Shown here piece after piece: positions 1 to 4,764 of a DNA stretch of 5,814 nt. Below the pieces are notes generated by a model. It was not told the DNA's origin and did no database searches. It saw only the letters and a program-made list of their open reading frames with translations. The DNA comes from an uncultured Eggerthellaceae bacterium (GTDB taxonomy: Bacteria; Actinomycetota; Coriobacteriia; Coriobacteriales; Eggerthellaceae), in NCBI GenBank assembly GCA_934630905.1, contig CAKTXN010000110.1, positions 1-5,814 on the forward strand, read 5' to 3'. Numbering within the stretch: the stretch's first letter is position 1; each line of letters starts with the position of its first letter. Position numbers and translations under genes: made by a program.

Positions 1-29
1 CACCTTCATGCAAGGTAAACCCGAATAAT

Positions 30-54
30 TGACAAGTTTCCGAAGCTTTTGGAA
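30..54 (+). repeat. Left terminal inverted repeat of the MITE-like element
   Basis: This is the exact reverse complement of 168-192. It starts TGACAAG, contains an AAGCTT at 43-48, and is followed by a second AAGCTT at 53-58. It is preceded by the putative target duplication ATAAT at 25-29. Bases 29-34 read TTGACA, a perfect -35 hexamer, but no matching -10 lies at the right distance, so I do not call a promoter. Confidence 0.7.
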
Positions 55-167
55 GCTTACGGGTGCATAAAGACAACGTGAAGAAAAAGCGGATAAGCGT
101 GACCTGGGGAAACATTGAGAAACGGCGTTTACCGCAACACGTTAAGGTAGCTTGTAAGCTAGTTTCG

Positions 168-192
168 TTCCAAAAGCTTCGGAAACTTGTCA
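168..192 (-). repeat. Right terminal inverted repeat of the MITE-like element
   Basis: This is the exact reverse complement of 30-54. It is followed directly by ATAAT (193-197), the second copy of the putative target duplication. The inner side carries a 7-base insertion (161-167) relative to the left arm, then the continuing match GTAAGCT (154-160). Confidence 0.7.
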
Positions 193-301
193 ATAATTGC
201 ACATCGGGTTGCACAAAGCCACAAGGCAGGGTAGCCCAGCCGAAGAGAAAAGCAGGAAGGAAGGCGGGCAAAACATCCAACAAAGTTGCTACACGGACCC
301 C

Positions 302-323
302 AAAAGACGCTAAAACGTCTTTT
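302..323 (-). terminator. Stop-codon hairpin, possible (bidirectional) terminator
   Basis: AAAAGACG (302-309) and CGTCTTTT (316-323) form a perfect 8-bp stem around a 6-base loop. On the minus strand the loop contains the TAG stop of the DUF559-like gene (312-310). The T run is only four bases and lies inside the stem, followed by GGGG, so this is a weak terminator at best. The same A/T-flanked shape could work in either direction. Confidence 0.35.
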
Positions 324-1290
324 GCCCCTCAAACCAAGGAAGCCCCAGCTCTTTTCTAAGCGCTGCGACACGCTCATCGTAATCTTTCGGCACAGGACGT
401 CTTCTTTTTCCCAGTGCGCGGCGAATAGCATCGGCAGCTAAAGCCAAATCGGAAGGACTATCCAGCTGAATGCTTGTTATGCAAAGCGGGGTGTACCCCA
501 TGCTTATAAGCATGTTGCGTTTTTCGGAGTCGCGATAGATGCCGTATTTATGAGCATGGACCGCATCGCTATCGTATTCGACGGCAACTTTTGCTTCGGG
601 CCATAACAGATCAGCGACAAAGAATTGCCGTTTACCAGGCAGGTTGTACTTTTTCGGAATGTCGATTCGCCTATTCAAATAAGCGCCAGAAAGCCCCATG
701 CCGCCGTATCTTAAAGGAAGAGACAAAGCGCCCATTACTGCCGTTTCGCGAGGCGAAGCGCTGTTATCAACAAGATACTGCGCGACTTTTCGCGCCGCCA
801 CTACCCCATAGATATCGTCATGGCCTTCAACGAAAGCGCGCAATTGATGGGCAGACAGCATACGTTCACGCTTAACAATGCCGAACTCCCTTTCATCATC
901 GAGAGCAAAAGAGCCGCAAAGAGAGCATCCGTACCGAAAAGCACGGCCAAAGCTGGAACTCCGCGAAATCTGAATAAAACTGAGCTGGGGGCTTGCAACG
1001 AAAATTCTCTGTGAGAGCTGAATAAACGCTCCCCGAGGAAACGACCCCACATGAGTATGGAAAACAATCCCCTGCTCACCCTTCGCCATGGAACCGGGCG
1101 AATCCATGAGCACATGAAGGGGAACTTGTTCGAAAGGGGTGCCCTGTACCATTTCTCGAACTTCTCGAGATGAAGAAACGGGATTCGTAAGCGATGAGCA
1201 ACGTGGCTGCGCGCGCAAAGTTTGGGAGCCGCTTGCCGCGTGCTCCCAATACCATTGTGCCGTTTCATATCCCAGGTATAAACACTTCAT
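310..1290 (-). CDS. DUF559-like (PD-(D/E)XK-type) protein of a Coriobacteriia family
   Basis: The protein has 326 residues from the ATG at 1290. The frame stays open to a TTG at 1314 (8 more residues), and neither start has a good ribosome site. I prefer the ATG because family members begin near the CLYLGYETAQWYW segment. The C-terminal part looks like a DUF559 / very-short-patch-repair-type nuclease fold: FFVADLLWPEAKVAVEYD (about 223-240) offers D227, E238 and D240, followed by H245 and DSEKRNMLISMGY. A central block, SASPRETAVMGALSLPLRYGG (about 177-197), and FVASPQLSFIQIS recall AbiEi-like and other paralogous proteins that are abundant in Eggerthellaceae. CSLC at about 122-125 is a lone CxxC. 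The classical E-x-K is replaced by VEYD, so nuclease activity is uncertain. It lies 105 bases downstream of the Sel1-repeat gene on the same strand and could share its transcript. The biological role is unknown. Confidence 0.8.
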   Translation of the reverse strand: MKCLYLGYETAQWYWEHAASGSQTLRAQPRCSSLTNPVSSSREVREMVQGTPFEQVPLHVLMDSPGSMAKGEQGIVFHTHVGSFPRGAFIQLSQRIFVASPQLSFIQISRSSSFGRAFRYGCSLCGSFALDDEREFGIVKRERMLSAHQLRAFVEGHDDIYGVVAARKVAQYLVDNSASPRETAVMGALSLPLRYGGMGLSGAYLNRRIDIPKKYNLPGKRQFFVADLLWPEAKVAVEYDSDAVHAHKYGIYRDSEKRNMLISMGYTPLCITSIQLDSPSDLALAADAIRRALGKRRRPVPKDYDERVAALRKELGLPWFEGQKTF

Positions 1291-1336
1291 GGGGAAAGCA
1301 TACTCGCTTTTCAAGACATGAAGTGTTGATCAACAC
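1281..1336 (-). promoter_or_regulatory. Two competing inverted repeats over the DUF559-like gene start
   Basis: A perfect 14-base palindrome, GTGTTGATCAACAC, lies at 1323-1336. Overlapping it is a perfect 11-bp inverted repeat: AACACTTCATG (1281-1291) with CATGAAGTGTT (1317-1327), 25-base spacer. On the minus-strand transcript the order is GTGTTGA / TCAACACTTCATG / CATGAAGTGTT. The middle segment can therefore pair with either side but not both. The last segment contains the preferred AUG (1290-1288), which would be paired in the second structure. DNA operator function of the palindrome is the simpler reading; translational control by the hairpins is inference. Confidence 0.4.
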
Positions 1337-1395
1337 CCCCGCACGACGAAAAAATTTTCCGAAACAGCCAGGCCGCCGCGTACGCCGAGCCAACA

Positions 1396-2244
1396 TTACT
1401 GCGAGCGGACGCAATGATGCAGCTCTTGCGATGCGGCACGTGCCTTCTTCTGCCCTTCGATAACCTGGTCAAGCTGGCGACCGTAATATGAAAGTCCGCT
1501 CTCGATAAGCCGATAATAACCAAGTTCCGCCTCGTTATAGAGCCGAAGCGCCTTATCGGGATCGGGCTGCAAGAAGCCATCGATGCCGGTCATCAAATAA
1601 TCGGCCAAGTGATGCGCCGCACGTGCCGCAAGGGGCGACTCGTCTGCCGCATGATATGCCCGAGAATACATGTTCCACGCCGTTCGCTGACTCTTTGGGA
1701 CACCCTTACCGCTTGCGTATAAGTCGCCCAACTTCCAATAACCCTCGGGGTTGTCGGTCAACAGAGCCGCGCGCGCAAAGCATTCGTACGCGCGCAAGTA
1801 ATCGGGTGCCATTCCACGCCCGTAGTAATAAAGGTAGCCCAAATTGACCGAACTCTGATCATCGCCACGATCAGCGCCCAGCTCATACAGTTCGCGCGCA
1901 GTTTCATAATCCTCTTCGACTCCCGCGTTATTAGTATCGTGATACATGTTCGCAAGATTGCAGCACGAGCCCGCATCGCCGCAAGCAACCGCATGTTCGT
2001 AGGCGCGCTTAAGCAAACGGCAGAAGACATCGTTGCCGCTCGCTTGCGCAACAACCTCCAGGTGGTTGTTGATTATGTCCAACATCCACTCAAAATCATC
2101 GGTTGCCGCAGCGCCGCAAATTGCGGAAATCACATAGAACGATTCTTCGTCGAGAGAGTTGAACAACGGAGAACCCGCATACTCCGAATCACTCAACGCC
2201 ATCCAGTCGGAATATTCCTTATCGGTGAGTTTCTTGCATTCCAT
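1396..2244 (-). CDS. Sel1-like repeat (SLR/TPR-like) protein
   Basis: The protein has 282 residues. The ATG at 2244 is chosen because GAAAGGGG lies six bases upstream of it; the frame remains open 21 codons further to 2307, but that extension lacks such a site. There is no signal peptide or membrane segment, so it is probably cytoplasmic. Residues about 88-242 contain four Sel1-type helical repeats: NLANMYHDTNNAGVEEDYETARELYELGA, VNLGYLYYYGRGMAPDYLRAYECFARAA, YWKLGDLYASGKGVPKSQRTAWNMYSRA and a looser HHLADYLMTG...DPDKALRLYNEAE. The GxG and A-x-x-x-Y/F spacing is typical of the family. An acidic N-terminal part (1-85) has no recognised domain. Such repeats are protein-protein scaffolds; the partner is unknown. 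The gene is divergent from cstA and upstream of the DUF559-like gene on the same strand. Confidence 0.85.
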   Translation of the reverse strand: MECKKLTDKEYSDWMALSDSEYAGSPLFNSLDEESFYVISAICGAAATDDFEWMLDIINNHLEVVAQASGNDVFCRLLKRAYEHAVACGDAGSCCNLANMYHDTNNAGVEEDYETARELYELGADRGDDQSSVNLGYLYYYGRGMAPDYLRAYECFARAALLTDNPEGYWKLGDLYASGKGVPKSQRTAWNMYSRAYHAADESPLAARAAHHLADYLMTGIDGFLQPDPDKALRLYNEAELGYYRLIESGLSYYGRQLDQVIEGQKKARAASQELHHCVRSQ

Positions 2245-2277
2245 AGTGCGCCCCTTTCTCGATTGCGAAATAGGTAG

Positions 2278-2306
2278 ATGCGTCCCAACGCATACGTAAA
2301 ATACCA
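2278..2306 (-). promoter_or_regulatory. Possible extended -10 promoter and hairpin for the Sel1 gene
   Basis: On the minus strand TGGTATTTT (2306-2298) resembles an extended -10 (TGnTATnnT). No good -35 precedes it. Just downstream, at the expected transcription start, lies ATGCGT-TGGG-ACGCAT (2293-2278), a perfect 6-bp inverted repeat with a 4-base loop. It could be an operator or a 5' stem in the leader. The ATG at 2244 would be about 45-50 bases from the start. Confidence 0.3.
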
Positions 2307-2553
2307 TTTCACAGCAGGATACTCCCTTTCATCGCAATTGCATGGGCAAAACAACGGACATGCTGAAATTTAACCGCGAACCAGAACCGAACCGGGGTCA
2401 GAGCCCAGGGCAAACTCAGCGGCAAGCCACCGCCAAATCGCCGTCAAATCGCTGCCGGATCAGCGTCCATCCGCTAACCCGCAAACCTTCATACCTTACT
2501 GCAACAAGCGCCGCCAAAAATGTTTCAACCTGGTAAAAACTGCCTCAAAAAGC

Positions 2554-2566
2554 CCTGAATATCAGG
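2554..2566 (+). promoter_or_regulatory. Palindromic candidate operator upstream of cstA
   Basis: CCTGA-ATA-TCAGG is a perfect 5-bp inverted repeat around three bases. Its centre (2560) lies about 61 bases upstream of the transcription start inferred from the promoter hexamers. This is the position typically used by class I activators such as Crp. The sequence is not a Crp consensus (TGTGA-N6-TCACA), so the binding protein is unknown. Confidence 0.3.
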
Positions 2567-2586
2567 AAATCACCCCGCAATATGTG

Positions 2587-2614
2587 TTGACATCTCCCAG
2601 CAAAAGACTAGAGT
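2587..2614 (+). promoter_or_regulatory. Probable cstA promoter
   Basis: A perfect -35 hexamer TTGACA (2587-2592) is followed after 16 bases by TAGAGT (2609-2614), a four-of-six -10. Transcription would start near 2621, giving a leader of about 45 bases. The ribosome site AAGGAG (2649-2654) sits 11 bases before the cstA ATG, somewhat far but clearly the best one. Confidence 0.5.
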
Positions 2615-2665
2615 TTGACGCCGAAAAAAACGCTACGACACAAAATGTAAGGAGATGTTGAACAA

Positions 2666-4537
2666 ATGAATAGCGTTGTGGTCGTCTTGGTGTGCGCCGC
2701 TGTCCTGCTTGTAGGATATGTCGCATACGGACGTTGGGTCGCGAACAAATGGGGAATTGACAAAGAAGCCCTGACCCCAGCGGTTCGCATGGAAAACGGA
2801 AAGGATTTCTCGCCTTCTTCGTGTTTCTCGGTGTTCGCGCACCAATTCTCGTCAATCTGCGGTGCAGGCCCTGTAACGGGCACCATCGTGGCAATGATGT
2901 TCGGTTGGCTTCCTGTTGTGCTGTGGGTTCTTGTTGGCGGCATTTTCTTTGGCGCTGTGCACGATTTCGGCGCACTGTATGCCTCGATCAAGAACAACGG
3001 AAAATCCCTTGGACAGCTCATTGAGAAGTACATTGGCAAAACGGGTCGCCGCCTGTTCTTGCTGTTCTGCTGGCTGTTTTGCATCATTGTTATCGCAGCG
3101 TTCACTTCTATGGTTGCCGGAACGTTCACGGCAGTGATGACAAACGGCGCGCTTGATACTGCAAAATCATATGCAGGCGGTGCGGCGGGCAGCATCTCTA
3201 TCGTGCTGACCGTGGCTGCCGTGCTGTTCGGATGGGCCAATCGCAAGTTCGGTCTTACCGGCGTGAAGCAGTACCTGCTTGCGTTCGTGCTGATTGCCAT
3301 CTCGTTCGCAATCGGCTGTGCTGTGCCTATCTACCTTGATCAGAACGCCTGGTTCGCCATCATCATGGTGTACCTGTTCCTGGCAAGCACGCTTCCTATT
3401 CAGGCACTCAAGCAGCCGCGCGACTTCTTGACCGTTATCTTGATGTTCATCATGATTGCCTGCGCTTTTGTTGGCATCTTCGTTTTGGGCGCCAACGGCC
3501 AAGCAACCATAACTGCACCGATGCTTGTTGACTCCGCAACCATGGATACGTTAGCCGCAAAGGGAAATTATCTGTTCCCCGTGCTGTTCGTATCCGTTGC
3601 ATGCGGCGCGCTTTCCGGCTTCCACAGCTTGGTATCCTCGAACACGTCGTCTAAGCAGCTTTCCAACGAATCGCACGCACGTCCCGTTGGATATGGCGCC
3701 ATGATTCTGGAATCGTTCGTTGCCATTCTTGCTATTGTGTTCGCAGGCGTTATGTACAGCGACATGAACACAGCGGGCACGGGCGCGCTGAACAACGGCG
3801 CCGCATCGACCCCGTTCCAGATTTTCGCGGCCGGCATTGCGCGCGGCATGACGCTCATGGGATTCGACCAGACCTTCGCCACCGTCTTCATGACCATGTG
3901 CGTTGCTGGCCTGGCTCTGACCTCGCTTGATGCCGTTGCTCGTATTGCCCGTACCTCATTCCAGGAACTGCTCTACAACACGAACGACGCTCTGGCAAGC
4001 ACGCAGGAAGTCCAAACAGGCGCGCGCAAGATTTTCACGAACACGTACGTGGCAACCGTGCTCACCTTGGTTTTGGGTCTGGCGCTGGCATTCGGCGGCT
4101 ACCTGAACATCTGGCCGCTGTTCGGTGCTTCCAACCAGCTGCTGGGCGGCATGACCATGATCACCCTGGCGGTATTCTGCAAATGCACCGGCCGCAAAGG
4201 CTGGATGTTGTACGTGCCTGTTGCGTTCCTGCTGGTCTGCACGTTCACGTCGCTGGCCATGAGCATTGCGGGTTGCGTGACCGCGCTTTCCGCTGGCGTT
4301 ACGTTCACCGTTTTGGCCACGAAAGGCCTGCAGCTTGTGTTCGCTATCCTGATTGTGATTTTGGGCATTATCGTTGCGTACAACTGCCTGAAAGAGCTGT
4401 TCACGAAGAAGGCTGGCTCTATCCCCGATGAGGAGCCCGAGTGGACCGAGCTCGGCCGCGAAAACGTTGCGAAGGCAGCGGCGGAGAACAACTCGCAAAC
4501 CGCTGACCCCACTACTCCCGCAACAACAGCGGAGTAA
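2666..4537 (+). CDS. cstA: CstA-family carbon starvation transporter (pyruvate/peptide)
   Basis: This is an integral membrane protein of 623 residues. Family hallmarks run in order: an N-terminal helix (about 2-24), AHQFSSICGAGPVTGT (58-73) matching the family's H-F-x-x-I-x-GAGP-x-x-G signature, VHDF (98-101), SGFHSLVSSNTSSKQL (317-332), TSLDAVARIAR (419-429) and IWPLFGASNQLLGG (482-495). Hydrophobic helices fill most of the length. The last 44 or so residues (from about 580) form an acidic, Ala/Thr-rich cytoplasmic tail. E. coli CstA (about 700 residues) and its relative BtsT import pyruvate; other CstA proteins are linked to peptide uptake, so the substrate is not fixed here. The start ATG has AAGGAG 11 bases upstream. 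The gene is monocistronic by its terminator. SSNTS differs from the SSGT I recall as usual at that site. Family identity is very secure. Confidence 0.97.
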   Translation: MNSVVVVLVCAAVLLVGYVAYGRWVANKWGIDKEALTPAVRMENGKDFSPSSCFSVFAHQFSSICGAGPVTGTIVAMMFGWLPVVLWVLVGGIFFGAVHDFGALYASIKNNGKSLGQLIEKYIGKTGRRLFLLFCWLFCIIVIAAFTSMVAGTFTAVMTNGALDTAKSYAGGAAGSISIVLTVAAVLFGWANRKFGLTGVKQYLLAFVLIAISFAIGCAVPIYLDQNAWFAIIMVYLFLASTLPIQALKQPRDFLTVILMFIMIACAFVGIFVLGANGQATITAPMLVDSATMDTLAAKGNYLFPVLFVSVACGALSGFHSLVSSNTSSKQLSNESHARPVGYGAMILESFVAILAIVFAGVMYSDMNTAGTGALNNGAASTPFQIFAAGIARGMTLMGFDQTFATVFMTMCVAGLALTSLDAVARIARTSFQELLYNTNDALASTQEVQTGARKIFTNTYVATVLTLVLGLALAFGGYLNIWPLFGASNQLLGGMTMITLAVFCKCTGRKGWMLYVPVAFLLVCTFTSLAMSIAGCVTALSAGVTFTVLATKGLQLVFAILIVILGIIVAYNCLKELFTKKAGSIPDEEPEWTELGRENVAKAAAENNSQTADPTTPATTAE

Positions 4538-4598
4538 GCAAAACCCAGCGAGCAAGCTCAACAAGCGCCGTTAAGCGAAACGCTGTTGATTGAAACAG

Positions 4599-4635
4599 AA
4601 GCCCGAGGCATCCACGCCCCGGGCTTTTTCTTTCT
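4599..4635 (+). terminator. Rho-independent terminator after cstA
   Basis: AAGCCCGAGGC (4599-4609) pairs with GCCCCGGGCTT (4616-4626) in an 11-bp stem with one A/C mismatch and a 6-base loop. It is followed by a T-rich run interrupted by single Cs. It lies about 60 bases after the cstA stop and separates cstA from the next gene. A weaker hairpin (CAACAAGCG at 4559-4567 with CGCTGTTG at 4581-4588) precedes it. Confidence 0.88.
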
Positions 4636-4651
4636 TCAGCGCCCGAAATCT

Positions 4652-4697
4652 TTTATCCCCGTTTATCCCCACCTCATGTGGCTGTTCGCGATATACT
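4652..4697 (+). promoter_or_regulatory. Promoter-like region with a 10-bp direct repeat before the sensor gene
   Basis: TATACT (4692-4697) is a five-of-six -10 hexamer. No good -35 stands 16-18 bases upstream. Instead TTTATCCCC occurs twice with a 10-base period (4652-4660 and 4662-4670), about one helical turn apart. With a start near 4704 the pair would be centred near -43, where an activator could replace a weak -35. This arrangement suggests activator-dependent transcription; the regulator is unknown. Confidence 0.4.
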
Positions 4698-4764
4698 GAA
4701 ACAGAAGAAAAAGCCGGCAGACAGACAACTCCGCGCCGCCGCACAGCGCAGAACGGATTCCAAC

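Larger units (their letters stand above)
30..192. mobile_element. MITE-like element, 163 bp, with 25-bp terminal inverted repeats
   Basis: The ends are perfect inverted repeats of 25 bases (30-54 and 168-192), beginning 5'-TGACAAG and ending CTTGTCA-3'. The pairing resumes inward with AGCTTAC (54-60) against GTAAGCT (154-160) once a 7-base insertion AGTTTCG (161-167) in the right arm is skipped. Both ends are flanked by the same five bases, ATAAT (25-29 and 193-197), as expected of a target-site duplication. The interior has no coding capacity and carries further nested inverted pairs: AACGTG 75-80 with CACGTT 138-143, and AAACG 120-124 with CGTTT 126-130. Short, non-coding, with TIRs and a TSD is the definition of a MITE, mobilised in trans by a full transposase. 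The TG...CA termini are common in IS3/IS481-type elements, but I cannot assign a family. A chromosomally encoded long-hairpin RNA is the alternative. Confidence 0.6.
1..309. other. Gene-free left end holding a MITE-like element
   Basis: I see no credible gene in these 309 bases. An open frame at 63-359 exists, but it starts inside the inverted-repeat element, lacks a ribosome binding site, is lysine/arginine/threonine-rich without domain character, and runs antisense into the 3' end of the DUF559-like gene. The stretch contains the MITE-like element (30-192). It also has a short hairpin at 225-241 (GGC/GCC and GGG/CCC arms around TAG, with an A/A mismatch) and the hairpin over the neighbouring stop codon at 302-323. 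TTGCACA is repeated at 197-203 and 209-215. Bases 1-24 show nothing recognisable on their own. Confidence 0.6.
2245..2665. other. Divergent intergenic region between the Sel1-repeat gene and cstA
   Basis: These 421 bases contain no convincing gene. A 64-codon frame at 2342-2536 has no ribosome site and a low-complexity composition. Visible elements are the possible Sel1-gene promoter (2278-2306), three GAACC units (2378-2382, 2384-2388, 2389-2393), two CAAATCGC units 11 bases apart (2434-2441 and 2445-2452), the palindrome CCTGA-ATA-TCAGG (2554-2566), and the cstA promoter and leader (2587-2665). About 100 bases between 2453 and 2553 show nothing recognisable. Confidence 0.6.

Noticed and set aside
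29..34. TTGACA as a -35 promoter element
   Set aside because: No -10 hexamer lies 16-18 bases downstream, and the bases are explained by the inverted-repeat terminus and its target duplication.
63..359. 98-codon plus-strand open frame
   Set aside because: It begins inside the inverted-repeat element, has no ribosome site, shows low-complexity basic composition, and overlaps the 3' end of a well-supported gene on the other strand.
2342..2536. 64-codon open frame in the divergent intergenic region
   Set aside because: There is no ribosome site, the product is Arg/Pro/Ser/Thr-rich without domain features, and it lies in a region better explained as regulatory.
2608..3300. Long minus-strand open frame antisense to cstA
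   Set aside because: It is a shadow of the strongly conserved cstA reading frame; its Thr/Ala/Pro-rich product shows no domain. The same applies to the antisense frames at 3167-3502, 3568-3897 and 3956-4564.
4653..4671. DnaA-box-like TTATCCCCG and TTATCCCCA
   Set aside because: The second differs by one base from TTATCCACA, but there are only two sites, with no AT-rich unwinding region and no replication genes nearby; a promoter-associated direct repeat is more likely.
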